Part shown: piece by piece, positions 18,017 through 27,289 of the stretch
How positions within the stretch are numbered: the first letter of the stretch is position 1
Layout: each line of letters opens with the position of its first letter
Assembly: GCA_963776675.1 (NCBI GenBank)
Contig: CAVZNR010000042.1
Coordinates: 62,001 to 126,000, forward strand
Source of the DNA: Hyphomicrobium_A sp963776675
GTDB taxonomy: Bacteria; Pseudomonadota; Alphaproteobacteria; Rhizobiales; Hyphomicrobiaceae
Direction of reading: 5' to 3'
Length of the DNA: 64,000 nt
The notes under the pieces: generated by a model
Seen by the model: the letters and a program-made list of their open reading frames with translations, nothing else
The model's database searches: none
Told to the model about the DNA's origin: nothing
Made by a program: the position numbers and the translations under genes

Positions 18017-19540
18017 TCACAGGAAATAGGTTACGCCGTAGTACATGAGCGCGGCGAGGCCGGCTGCGGCCGGCACCGTGATGACCCAGGCGGCGATGAT
18101 GCCCATGAAATGCGACCGCCGCACCAGCTTGCGCCGGCGCTGCTCCTCCTTGTCCATTCCCCGCTTGCGAGGGCCGGCCCGCAGCACGTGCTTTTTGACG
18201 TAGGCGCGACGGCGGCGGCTGTGGGTGGTGTAGTACTCGCGGAAGAACCCGACGCCGAACACGGCGCCGACGGCGATGTGCGTGGAGCTGACCGGCAGTC
18301 CCAGCCATGACGCGACGATCACCGTGATGGCCGCCGACAGCGCCACGCAGAAGGCGCGCATGGGGTTCATGCGGGTGATCTGCTCGCCCACCATGCGCAC
18401 GATGCGCGGCCCGAACAGGAACAGGCCCAAGCTGATGCCGAAGGCGCCGATCAGCATGACCCAAAAGGGCAGGTTGACCGAGGTCGTCAGCGTGCCCGAT
18501 TGCAGGCTGTGCAGGATTGCCGCCAGCGGCCCCACCGCGTTGGCGACGTCGTTGGCGCCGTGCGCGAAGGAAAGCAGCGCCGCGGAACAGATCAGCGGCA
18601 GATGGAACAGCTTGCGCAAAGACTGATTGCGGTTCTCCAGCCCTTCCGATTGTGCCCGCACCCACGGCTTGACCAGGAGATAGACGCCGAGAAAAACCGC
18701 CACTGCGAAGCCGATGATTTCGGCAACGCCCGGCTTCCAGACGTGGCTCAGGCCTTTCAGCACGAGATAGGCGGCGAATGAGGCTGCCATCAACGCGATC
18801 AGCATCGGCACCCAGCGACGCGCCGCCGCGATCTTGTCGTCCTGATAGATGACGTTGACCTTGATGAAGGCCAGGAAGCCGGCGGCGATGAGACCGCCGA
18901 TGAGGGGCGACACGATCCAGCTTGCCGTGATCGCCCACACGACGACCCAGTCGACGGCGCCGGCGCCGACCGCGGCGATGCCGGCGCCCATGACGCCGCC
19001 GACGATGGCGTGCGTGGTGGAGACGGGGGCGCCGAGATAGGTGGCGATATTCACCCAGATCGCCGAGGAGAGCAGCGCCGACATCATGATCCAGATGAAG
19101 GTGTTGGCGCTGGGCACCAGGGCGGGATCGACAATGCCCTTGGAGATGGTCTCGACCACGTTGCCGCCGGCAATCAGCGCGCCGGCGCTTTCGAAGATCG
19201 CCGCCATGACGAGCGCGCCCGTCATGGTCAGGGCGCGTGCGCCGACGGCCGGGCCGACGTTGTTGGCGACGTCGTTGGCGCCGATGTTCAGCGCCATGTA
19301 GCCGCCGATCACGGCCGCGGCGATGATAATGACGGCGTTGGGCTCCGAGCCCATATGGAAGCTGGCGATGAGCCCGGCCAAGGCCAGGAACAGCAACGCA
19401 GCTCCGGGGGCGAATTGCCGGCGCGAGAGGAGCCGCGTGGCATCCTCCAGACGCTCGATCTTGCCCAGATCCTTGTCGAGCGAGGATTTGCGGATCGCCT
19501 GCGCGCGCAGGGCGGCCGTCTCCGCTTGACGCATCGCCAT
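18017..19540 (-). CDS. pit: low-affinity inorganic phosphate transporter (PiT family)
   Basis: A 507-residue inner-membrane protein with about 10-11 spans. Both PiT repeats are clear: GANDVANNVGPAVGARALT in the first half, with GAPVSTTHAIVGGVMGAG, and HGANDVANAVGPLAAI in the second half, with LGLPVSSTHIAVGAVFGVGF. The N-terminus is a charged cytoplasmic extension of about 45 residues, and a basic loop (RRRRAYVKKHVLRAGPRKR) precedes the last span. It imports metal-phosphate with protons. Confidence 0.9.
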   Translation of the reverse strand: MAMRQAETAALRAQAIRKSSLDKDLGKIERLEDATRLLSRRQFAPGAALLFLALAGLIASFHMGSEPNAVIIIAAAVIGGYMALNIGANDVANNVGPAVGARALTMTGALVMAAIFESAGALIAGGNVVETISKGIVDPALVPSANTFIWIMMSALLSSAIWVNIATYLGAPVSTTHAIVGGVMGAGIAAVGAGAVDWVVVWAITASWIVSPLIGGLIAAGFLAFIKVNVIYQDDKIAAARRWVPMLIALMAASFAAYLVLKGLSHVWKPGVAEIIGFAVAVFLGVYLLVKPWVRAQSEGLENRNQSLRKLFHLPLICSAALLSFAHGANDVANAVGPLAAILHSLQSGTLTTSVNLPFWVMLIGAFGISLGLFLFGPRIVRMVGEQITRMNPMRAFCVALSAAITVIVASWLGLPVSSTHIAVGAVFGVGFFREYYTTHSRRRRAYVKKHVLRAGPRKRGMDKEEQRRRKLVRRSHFMGIIAAWVITVPAAAGLAALMYYGVTYFL

Positions 19541-19648
19541 TGGAGCCTGTCCTTGTGTTCCCCCTCAGGGGTCATAGGCGGGCTGGTGCCAAATCTCAAA
19601 CCCCAACGGGGTGCCCGTGGCGATTCGTGGGGGAATGCAGGCCAGATT

Positions 19649-20074
19649 TCAGCCCTGGCGCGAATTTGACTGGGCAAACGCGCGCAAGATGTCGGCGAGC
19701 TGACGCTGCCTGACGAGCTCAGCGGCCTTTTCGGGCGACACCCAGAGGACCGTCCGGCTGGCCTTCTCGCGCCAGTTCAGGAGCTGGCGGTCCACACGCA
19801 GGGGATAGACCGCAACGCGACAGCGCACCCAGGAGAAGACGTGCAGGCGTTTGGTGTAGTCGAAGCTGCCCACCGGCTCGGTGCCGACCTGGCCCTCGAC
19901 GCCGCCCTCCTCGCGCGCTTCCCGCGCCGCGAGCTCGGCGTCCTCCATTTCCGGCTTGCGCCACCCCTTGGGGATGGTCCAGCGACCGCGCCTGCGCGTG
20001 GTGACGAGCAGGACCAGGGGAGAGGTCCCGGTGTCAACGTAGGCCAGCGCTGCGCATTGCCTTAAAGGCTCCAT
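19649..20074 (-). CDS. Nudix hydrolase, DIPP-like
   Basis: A 141-residue enzyme. The Nudix box reads GWRKPEMEDAELAAREAREEGG, with the REAREEGG core (catalytic Glu residues) intact. Before it, RRRGRWTIPKGW is the strand typical of diphosphoinositol-polyphosphate/Ap4A-type members. The TLWVSPEKA-like segment (VLWVSPEKAAELV) after the box is also common in that group. It hydrolyses some nucleoside-diphosphate-linked compound; the substrate is not readable. It is transcribed after the ABC-2 exporter genes but four bases downstream of a separate stop. Confidence 0.85.
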   Translation of the reverse strand: MEPLRQCAALAYVDTGTSPLVLLVTTRRRGRWTIPKGWRKPEMEDAELAAREAREEGGVEGQVGTEPVGSFDYTKRLHVFSWVRCRVAVYPLRVDRQLLNWREKASRTVLWVSPEKAAELVRQRQLADILRAFAQSNSRQG

Positions 20075-20078
20075 TCCT

Positions 20079-20836
20079 TCACGCCTTCAGCCGGTAGCCC
20101 GTCTTGAAGATCCACCAGACGATGGCGAGGCAGACGGCAAGGAACAGCAGCGTGGCGCCGAGGCTCGCCGTGATGTTGACGTCGGAGATCCCATAGAAGC
20201 TCCAGCGAAAGCCGCTGATCAGGTAGACGACAGGGTTGAACAGCGTGACGGTCTGCCAGAACGGGGGCAGCATTTTGATCGAGTAGAAGGTGCCGCCGAG
20301 GAAGGTCAGCGGCGTTATGATGAGCAGGGGAATGATCTGGAGCTTCTCGAAGCCGTCGGCCCAGATGCCGATGATGAAGCCGAACAGGCTGAACGACAGC
20401 GCCGTCAGCACCAGGAACGCCAGCATCCAGACGGGATGCTCAATGTGCAGCGGCACGAACAGCGAGGCCGTGGCCAGGATGATGAGCCCGATGATGATGG
20501 ATTTGGTCGCGGCCGCGCCGACGTAGCCGACGACCACCTCGAAGGGCGAAACCGGCGCCGACAGGATCTCGTAGATGGTGCCGGCAAAGCGCGGGAAGTA
20601 GATGCCGAAGGAACCGTTCATGATGCTCTGCGTCAGCAGCTGCAGCATGATGAGGCCGGGCACGATGAAGGCGCCGTAGCTCACCCCGTCGATCTCGGAG
20701 ATGCGCGAGCCGATCGCCGCGCCGAACACAATGAAGTAGAGCGAGGTGGAGAGCACGGGCGAGAAGATCGTCTGCATGACGGTGCGCCAGGCACGCGACA
20801 TCTCGAACATGTAGATCGCTCTGACGGCGTAAATGT

Positions 20837-20840
<4 letters not shown>
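20079..20840 (-). CDS. ABC-2 type transporter permease
   Basis: A 253-residue inner-membrane protein with six predicted spans and the ABC-2 signature: an N-terminal IFSPVLSTSLYFIVFGAAIG region, SAPVSPFEVVVGYVGAA, and a C-terminal PLTFLGGTFYSIKMLPPFWQ followed by NPVVYLISGFRW. It resembles the NodJ/YadH exporter permeases. Its ATG overlaps the stop of the ATPase gene by ATGA. The pair exports an unknown lipid, polysaccharide or drug. Confidence 0.88.
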
Positions 20841-21763
<923 letters not shown>

Positions 21764-21847
21764 GCGGGGAGCTTTAGGCGGCGCTTTCGTCGGCTTCAAG
21801 ACTTGAAATTGCCGCTTCGCCCGCCGTAGGCGCCGGCCGCCACGCCG

Positions 21848-22381
21848 TTAATTGCGGTTCTCCAGCCCGTTCTTCAGACGCTGGGCGCGAATGGCATCCG
21901 CCGTGGCGAGCATCTTCGCCTTCATCCCGGCGAGCCCCCCACGAACGCCGGTATGGGCCTGCGCGAACTGGTCCGGCGAGGTAAACGCGTCGGGGTTCGC
22001 CTCGTCATAGGCGAGGACCGCGTCGATGGTGCGGGCGAGCGCGGGGATGTCGCCGAATGCGTACTGGTTGATGGGGCGCCCGACGACCTCTGACAGCGAG
22101 GCAAAGAGCGCAGCGTCGCCATCGGGTGGGAGCGTGGGCCGCGCCAACAGATGCGTGCGAAAGCGAAGTTGCCCGAGATAGAACACGAAGATGGCGTCGT
22201 CCTTCTTGCCGGCCTCGAACAGCGCGGCAGCCTGCTTGTAGTATTCGGCCGGATGTTTGCCAGCGAGCGCTTGCGTCGTCGCGCTGGGGACGGTGCCGGT
22301 GCTTTGCGCGCGCGCAGCGGAGGCTGCGAGAGGTGCGACGGCGGCAAGCACGATGATCGCAAGTGCACGGACGACGCCCAT
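21848..22381 (-). CDS. exported protein, unknown function
   Basis: A 177-residue periplasmic protein. ATG 22381 is preferred over 22393 because GGAGAG lies just upstream. The signal peptide LAIIVLAAVAPLAASAARA ends before QSTG. The mature part is helical (AEYYKQAAALFEAGKKDDAIFVFYLGQLRFRTHLL), reminiscent of a single TPR-like pair. There is no recognised domain name. It stands between pth and the ABC exporter on the same strand. Confidence 0.65.
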   Translation of the reverse strand: MGVVRALAIIVLAAVAPLAASAARAQSTGTVPSATTQALAGKHPAEYYKQAAALFEAGKKDDAIFVFYLGQLRFRTHLLARPTLPPDGDAALFASLSEVVGRPINQYAFGDIPALARTIDAVLAYDEANPDAFTSPDQFAQAHTGVRGGLAGMKAKMLATADAIRAQRLKNGLENRN

Positions 22382-22440
22382 TTCACTCTCCATGTCGGAC
22401 GTCCATGCCGCGATGATCGACGACACGGGGACCCAAGCGC

Positions 22441-23180
22441 TTACTCTTTGTCGCCGCGCCCGGCGAGCCATTTCTTGAGATTGTCGGCCAGCGCCCCGGC
22501 GCGCTTGCCCATGCGCTCGCCGGCGGGATGCGACTTCTTGGTGGGGGCTCCTTGGTGGGAGGCTCCGGCTCTATGCGCGTGCGCGGGGGCAGCGCCTGCT
22601 TGGCGGGCGCCTCGGCGCGCAACTCCAGCGCCACGTGCGACAGGAAGCGGGCGGCGTCGCCGCGCGCCAGGTCCGGTGCGCAAGCCGCCATCGCGTCGAG
22701 CATCGGATCGAGCCACTGGTACTCGGCCTTGGCGAAGTCGTGCAGCACGTAGTGCGCCACCGCGTCCTTGACGCCGGGGTGGCCGACGCCGATGCGCACG
22801 CGCTGGTAGTCGTTGCCGATGTGGGCCGAGATGGAGCGCAAACCGTTGTGGCCGGCATTGCCGCCGCCGGTCTTTACTTTCAGCTTGCCGGGCGCCAGGT
22901 CGATCTCGTCATGGAAGACGTAGACGTCCTCGAGCGCGATCTTGAGGAAGCGCTGGGCCTCGCCCACGCACTGGCCGCTGTCGTTCATGTACGTCAGGGG
23001 CTTGAGGAGCACCACGCGCTCCCCGTCGAGGCTCGCCTCCGCGGTCTCGCCCTTAAAGCGGCGGCGCCACGCCGCGAAGTCGTGGCGCTCGGCGATTTTG
23101 TCGAGCGCCATGAAGCCGACGTTGTGGCGATGGCGCGCGTACTTCGCCCCAGGGTTTCCCAGTCCGACGAAGAGCTTCAT
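22441..23180 (-). CDS. pth: peptidyl-tRNA hydrolase, frameshifted near 3' end in this sequence
   Basis: Recycles peptidyl-tRNA released from stalled ribosomes. The catalytic domain is complete: FVGLGNPGAKYARHRHNVGF with the catalytic His, KPLTYMNDSGQCV, HDEIDLAPGKLKVKTGGGNAGHNGLRS, RVRIGVGHP. After about residue 207 a run of G (22543-22547 on the + strand) appears one base short. The next frame reads TKKSHPAGERMGKRAGALADNLKKWLAG to a stop at 22441. The tail lies outside the fold. The break is in a homopolymer, so it is probably a sequencing error. It follows rplY on the same strand with a 63-bp gap, a usual operon. Confidence 0.92.
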
Positions 23181-23243
23181 GAGGGAAGGCCCCGCGCGAG
23201 ACGAGCGGGCGCAGGCTTATCGCCCGCGCCCAAAGGAAGCGGC

Positions 23244-23954
23244 TTACTTCTTCTTTTCGCCGCCGGCGGCCTTGGCATCGCCACCCTTGGCGGCCGCGGG
23301 CGCTGCGCCCGCCTTGGCGTCGGCCGCAGGAGCGGCAGCTGCCTCCGGGGTCGCCGCTGCGACTGCCGTGGGCTCCTCCTCCTGCTTCACGGCACCGGCG
23401 ATGGTGGCGATCGTGAAGTCGCGATCCCGGATCGTCGGCTTGACGTTGTCGGGAAGCTTGATGGCGGACATATGGATGGAGCGGCCGATCTCGAGGCCCG
23501 TGAGGTCGATCTCGAAGAAGGGCGGGATCTTGTCGTAGGGACAGGTGACCTCGATGTCGTGGCGCACGATGTTCAAGACGCCGCCGCGCTTCAGGCCGGG
23601 CGACGCGGCATCGTTGACGAAGCGCATGGGCACCTGAACGCGGATGAGACCGTCCTTGCCGATGCGCAGGAAGTCGACGTGGATCGGCAGGTCCTTGATG
23701 GGATCGACCTGCAGCTCGCGGGGGATGACGCGGCTCTTGTTGCCCTCGACGTTCACCTCCAGCACCGTGGATGTGAAATGGCCTTTGAGGACCTGCTTCC
23801 ACAGATCGTTGTAGTCGAGTGCGATGGTTTCCGGCGGCTCGCCGGCGCCGTAGATGACGGCGGGCACTTTTCCTTCGCGGCGGGCTTTGCGTGCGGCCCC
23901 CTTGCCTGCACGCGGGCGCGCCGTGGCTTTGAGCTCGATCGAGGACTGAGCCAT
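23244..23954 (-). CDS. rplY: 50S ribosomal protein L25/general stress protein Ctc
   Basis: A 236-residue long-form L25 (the CTC type), binding 5S rRNA. The N-terminal L25 fold includes ELKATARPRAGKGAARKARREGKVPAVIYG. The central TL5-like domain includes DLPIHVDFLRIGKDGLIRVQVP and PPFFEIDLTGLEIGRSIHMS. The last about 50 residues are an Ala-rich, lysine-ended tail (DAKAGAAPAAAKGG ... GEKKK) common in alphaproteobacteria. It forms an operon with pth. Its leader carries a promoter and a terminator-like hairpin close to the start codon. Confidence 0.95.
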   Translation of the reverse strand: MAQSSIELKATARPRAGKGAARKARREGKVPAVIYGAGEPPETIALDYNDLWKQVLKGHFTSTVLEVNVEGNKSRVIPRELQVDPIKDLPIHVDFLRIGKDGLIRVQVPMRFVNDAASPGLKRGGVLNIVRHDIEVTCPYDKIPPFFEIDLTGLEIGRSIHMSAIKLPDNVKPTIRDRDFTIATIAGAVKQEEEPTAVAAATPEAAAAPAADAKAGAAPAAAKGGDAKAAGGEKKK

Positions 23955-23971
23955 GGCATTGATCTCCGAAC

Positions 23972-23992
23972 AAAAAAGGGCCAGACCGGCCC
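23972..23992 (-). promoter_or_regulatory. terminator-like hairpin in the rplY leader (possible attenuator)
   Basis: Read on the minus strand: GGGCC-GGTCT-GGCCC followed directly by TTTTTT, a compact intrinsic terminator shape. It lies 18 bases before the rplY ATG and about 60 bases after the probable transcription start. No gene on this strand ends upstream of it, so it is not simply the terminator of another transcription unit. This suggests conditional premature termination. The controlling factor is unknown. Confidence 0.5.
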
Positions 23993-24059
23993 GAAATCCC
24001 GCGTGCGGCCTCCAAGGGTGCCGGGCGGCGTCTCATGCGATTTGCTTGAGATGGCGCGG

Positions 24060-24088
24060 GTTATAGCGGCCGGTCGGGGGCTTGGCAA
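24060..24088 (-). promoter_or_regulatory. sigma70-type promoter for rplY-pth
   Basis: On the minus strand TTGCCA, a 17-base spacer and TATAAC. Transcription would start near 24052, giving a leader of about 100 bases that includes the hairpin at 23972-23992. Confidence 0.55.
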
Positions 24089-24158
24089 TCGTCCCCGGGG
24101 CGCCCTGGAGCACCCCCGGCCGCTGGCGGGGCCCCTGCCCGAGGGGTGCTGCAACCGT

Positions 24159-24188
24159 TTGACATACCGGCGTTTCCTTAGCTCATAT
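24159..24188 (+). promoter_or_regulatory. possible promoter of zur
   Basis: A perfect -35 hexamer TTGACA at 24159-24164 and, 18 bases later, a weak -10 TCATAT. It lies 41 bases before the zur ATG. The -10 match is poor, so confidence is low. Confidence 0.35.
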
Positions 24189-24228
24189 GGCGTCCAAAGC
24201 CTGCGGGTAGAGGCGAAAGCGAGAAAGC

Positions 24229-24642
24229 ATGGTTCGCAAGGGTGGAAAGCGCCGGCCGGCGCCTGAGCAAGACAAGATGATCGACGAGGCCCTGCGCGGG
24301 GCGGCGCGGCCGGTGTCGGCGTACGAGCTGATCGACGAGCTGCGTGAGAAGGCCACGCTGGCGCCGCAGACCGTTTACCGCTCGCTCGACCGGCTCATCG
24401 CCGACGGCCGCGCGCACCGGCTGGAATCGCTCAATGCCTTCGTCGCCTGCCGCCACCCGAGCCACGAGGGCGCCGCCGTCTTTGCCATTTGCAACGATTG
24501 CGGCACCGTCACCGAGTTCGACGAGCCCGACGCCATCGCGCGGCTGGGCGCGTGGGCCAAGAAGGCCAAGTTCGCCGTCGATCGCATGACGCTGGAGCTA
24601 CGCGGTCGCTGCCGCGCGTGCACGGCGCGGCCCATGTCCTGA
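24229..24642 (+). CDS. zur: Fur-family regulator, probable zinc uptake regulator Zur
   Basis: A 137-residue regulator. Residues about 10-75 are the winged helix (PVSAYELIDELREKATLAPQTVYRSLDRLI), with the ERHR-like recognition helix. Residues 80-137 are the dimer domain with FVACRHPSHEG, the first CxxC (CNDCG) and the second CxxC near the end (CRAC), the structural-zinc cysteines of Fur/Zur. The lack of the long His clusters of Fur, and a TonB receptor of ZnuD type directly downstream behind a Zur-like box, point to Zur. It represses zinc uptake genes when zinc is plentiful. Confidence 0.8.
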   Translation: MVRKGGKRRPAPEQDKMIDEALRGAARPVSAYELIDELREKATLAPQTVYRSLDRLIADGRAHRLESLNAFVACRHPSHEGAAVFAICNDCGTVTEFDEPDAIARLGAWAKKAKFAVDRMTLELRGRCRACTARPMS

Positions 24643-24670
24643 TCCGTCGTTTCGGCACAGCAAAACCGTC

Positions 24671-24697
24671 TGCCCCCGCGCTGTGACGCTGGGGGCA
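24671..24697. terminator. hairpin after zur
   Basis: TGCCCCCGCG-CTGTGA-CGC-T-GGGGGCA gives a 10-bp stem with one bulged T. There is no T-tract. It lies 29 bases after the zur stop and probably limits readthrough into the receptor gene. Confidence 0.4.
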
Positions 24698-24778
24698 CAA
24701 GCCCCGTGCAACCGAGCGTTTGTCGCCCTCGAACGCCGCCATTGCGGTTGAAGGGCGGAGCGCTCTTGGCTACAGAAC

Positions 24779-24796
24779 GGATAGTATAACATCCGG
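24779..24796. promoter_or_regulatory. Zur-box-like site before the TonB receptor
   Basis: GGATAGTATAACATCCGG. One half, TATAACAT (minus strand ATGTTATA), matches the half-site of the enterobacterial Zur consensus, and with ACTAT it gives ATGTTATACTAT. The other half-site is degenerate, though outer bases CGGAT/ATCCG are symmetric. It lies 24 bases before the receptor ATG. Zur control is inferred from this and the neighbouring zur gene. Confidence 0.5.
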
Positions 24797-24819
24797 TCTA
24801 GTAAAGTACAGGGGCGTAC

Positions 24820-27018
24820 ATGTCAGTTCGCGTATGCGTTGCCGCGGCGGCGGCCAGTGGTGTTCTCGCGGCCGGCCCGGCGTGGGGCCAATCCTCTGCA
24901 GACGTGGTCGAGCTTCCAGAAGTGGTGGTCACGACCGCGAGCCCGGTCGCAAAGCCGGCCAAAAAGAAACGGACGGCCAAAGCGGCGTCTGCGGGGCCGT
25001 CTGTGGCCGCGAGCCAGGCGGCCCCTGTCTCCGCAACGACGCCGGCGCTGCTGCAGCTGCCCGGCGGCATCGTCGCCGATCAGGCCTTCGTACCGGTGAC
25101 CGTGACCACGGCGCGCGAGCTCGAGGCCACTGGCGGCGCCACGCTCACCGACACGCTCATGAGCAAGCCCGGCATCACCGGCTCGACGTTCGCCGCCGGC
25201 GCCAACCGGCCGATCATCCGCGGCCTCGACACCTATCGTGTCCGCATCCAGGAGGACGGCGTGGCGGTGCACGACGTGTCCAACCTGTCGGAAGATCACG
25301 CGATCCCCATCGATCCGTTCTCGGCGGAGCAGGTGGAGGTCGTGCGCGGCCCGGCAACGTTGCGCTACGGCAGCCAGGCGATCGGCGGCGTCGTGAATGC
25401 CACCAACAGCCGCATCCCGGAGTTCGTGCCCCCGCACGGCATCAGCGCCGAGATCGTCGGCGGTATGACCTCGGTCGACGACGGCCGCGACGGTGCCTTT
25501 CAGGTGACGGCGGGATCGCAAGGTTTCGCGCTGCATGCCGACGGCTTCAAACGGCGGGCCGAGGATTACGACACGCCGCAGGGCGTTCAATACAACTCGT
25601 TCGTCGAGAGCGACGGCGGTGCGCTCGGCGGCTCGCTGATCGGGAGCGACGGCTACATCGGCGTCTCTTACGCGCGCTTTGCCAGCCTTTACGGCATCCC
25701 CGGCGCGGAAGCTGAGGACGAGCGCGGACGCATCGACCTGGCGCAGGACAAGCTCCTGTCGAAGGGCGAGTGGCGGCCGAAGGCCAACGGCATCGAGGCC
25801 ATCCGCTATTGGTTCGGATGGAGCGACTACGCCCACAACGAGCTCGACTTCAATGGGAGCGGCTTCGAGGTCGGCTCGCGCTTCGTCAATCGTGAGACGG
25901 AAGGACGCGTCGAGGTCCAGCACCAGCCGCTCATGACCGATCTTGGTCAGCTCAGTGGCGCGGTCGGTGTGCAGGTGGGGCATCGCCACATCGCGGGTGA
26001 AAGCTTCGAAGGCGACGCTCTGCTCGATCCGGCGCGCACGGAGATGGTCGCGGGCTTTCTCTTCGAGGAGCTGCAGGCGACGCGGAACCTGCGCGTGCAG
26101 GCAGCCGCCCGCTACGAGCAGTCGGACGTGTCGGGAACGGGGCTCGATCTCACCGGACCCGCCGCGGCGCTCGTCAACAGGGACCGGATTTTCGGGCCGA
26201 AGTCGGCGAGCCTTGGCCTGCTCTACGATCTGCCGCTCGATATTGTTGCGCGGGTCAGCGGCCAGTATGTCGAGCGCGCGCCCGATGCGGCCGAGCTGTT
26301 CTCCAAGGGCGCGCACGATGCGACGGGAACGTTCGAGATCGGCAATCCCGGCCTCAAGAAGGAACGCGCCCGCACCGTGGAGCTTGGGTTCAAGAAGGCG
26401 ACGGGGGAGACGCGCTTCGATGCCTCGGCCTATTACACGGACTTCGGCGGCTTCATCTTCAAGGACCTGACCGGGCTCACCTGCGATGCCACCTTCGATT
26501 CTTGCGAGGGCCAGGCTCCCGGCGGTGGCGGCGATCTCGATCAGCTCGTGTTCGGTCAGAAGGACGCGACCTTCTACGGCGCCGAGCTCGTGGTGCAGCA
26601 GGACGTGGCGGCGATCTACAAGGGTATCTGGGGCGTGGAGGCGCAGTACGACTTCGTGCACGCCACGTTCGACGACGGCGGCTACGTTCCGCGCATTCCC
26701 CCGCACCGGCTGGGGGGCGGCCTCTACTACCACGATGCAAACTGGATCGCGCGCGCGGGCCTGTTGCACGCCTTCCGCCAGGACCAGATTGCCGCCAACG
26801 AGACGCCGACCTCAAGCTACACGCTGCTCAACGCCGAGCTGAGCTACACGTTCAAGGCAGAGGCGACCCACGAAGGCCTGACGCCGGTGACCACCATTGG
26901 CCTCAAGGGCTCAAACCTGCTCGACGACGACGTGCGCAACTCAGCCTCCTTCAAGAAGGACGAGATCCTGCTGCCGGGCGCCAGCGTGCGCCTGTTCGGA
27001 ACGGTGAAGCTCAATTGA
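24820..27018 (+). CDS. znuD: TonB-dependent outer membrane receptor, ZnuD-like (zinc uptake)
   Basis: A 732-residue receptor. The signal peptide ends near residue 23 (AGPAWG). A Lys/Ala-rich linker of about 60 residues precedes the plug, an unusual extension. Plug domain: ATLTDTLMSKPGITGSTF, NRPIIRGLDTYRVRIQEDGV, EQVEVVRGPATLRYGSQAIGGVVN. The barrel ends SNLLDDDVRNSASFKKDEIL, then LPGASVRLFGTVKLN, closely resembling the C-terminus of ZnuD. A PDAAELFSKGAHDATGTFEIGNP segment is also typical of ZnuD. It probably imports zinc across the outer membrane with TonB energy. Zur box and zur lie upstream. Copper or haem receptors are less likely alternatives. Confidence 0.8.
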   Translation: MSVRVCVAAAAASGVLAAGPAWGQSSADVVELPEVVVTTASPVAKPAKKKRTAKAASAGPSVAASQAAPVSATTPALLQLPGGIVADQAFVPVTVTTARELEATGGATLTDTLMSKPGITGSTFAAGANRPIIRGLDTYRVRIQEDGVAVHDVSNLSEDHAIPIDPFSAEQVEVVRGPATLRYGSQAIGGVVNATNSRIPEFVPPHGISAEIVGGMTSVDDGRDGAFQVTAGSQGFALHADGFKRRAEDYDTPQGVQYNSFVESDGGALGGSLIGSDGYIGVSYARFASLYGIPGAEAEDERGRIDLAQDKLLSKGEWRPKANGIEAIRYWFGWSDYAHNELDFNGSGFEVGSRFVNRETEGRVEVQHQPLMTDLGQLSGAVGVQVGHRHIAGESFEGDALLDPARTEMVAGFLFEELQATRNLRVQAAARYEQSDVSGTGLDLTGPAAALVNRDRIFGPKSASLGLLYDLPLDIVARVSGQYVERAPDAAELFSKGAHDATGTFEIGNPGLKKERARTVELGFKKATGETRFDASAYYTDFGGFIFKDLTGLTCDATFDSCEGQAPGGGGDLDQLVFGQKDATFYGAELVVQQDVAAIYKGIWGVEAQYDFVHATFDDGGYVPRIPPHRLGGGLYYHDANWIARAGLLHAFRQDQIAANETPTSSYTLLNAELSYTFKAEATHEGLTPVTTIGLKGSNLLDDDVRNSASFKKDEILLPGASVRLFGTVKLN

Positions 27019-27021
27019 GGT

Positions 27022-27240
27022 CGCCTCACCCCTCACCCGGCTGTCGCGCTGGCGCGCGTCCAGCCGACCTCTCCCCCTGGGAGAGGTGTCATCGCGGCGC
27101 GGTCCGCTACGCCGCGAATCCCTGTTGGAGACCGTTGGAGAGGTGTCCGTGCAGCTCTCTCCGGCGCGTCACGACCTCTCCCTGTGGGAGAGGTCGGCCC
27201 GCAATGCGAAAGCATGCGGGCCGGGTGAGGGGTTACAGGG
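27022..27240. repeat. intergenic inverted-repeat element (CCTCTCCC/GGGAGAGG family)
   Basis: Outer arms CCCCTCACCCGG (near 27029) and CCGGGTGAGGGG (ending near 27236) enclose GACCTCTCCCCCTGGGAGAGG (split: GACCTCTCCC then GGGAGAGG) and a second CCTCTCCCTGTGGGAGAGG at about 27174. The whole fills the space between the convergent receptor and prs genes. It is a typical dispersed BIME-like repeat and could act as a bidirectional terminator. Confidence 0.6.
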
Positions 27241-27289
27241 CTCAAGTGCCGGCTCGGGGAGCCAAAGCGGGTTCCGCCGGCCTAGCGTC

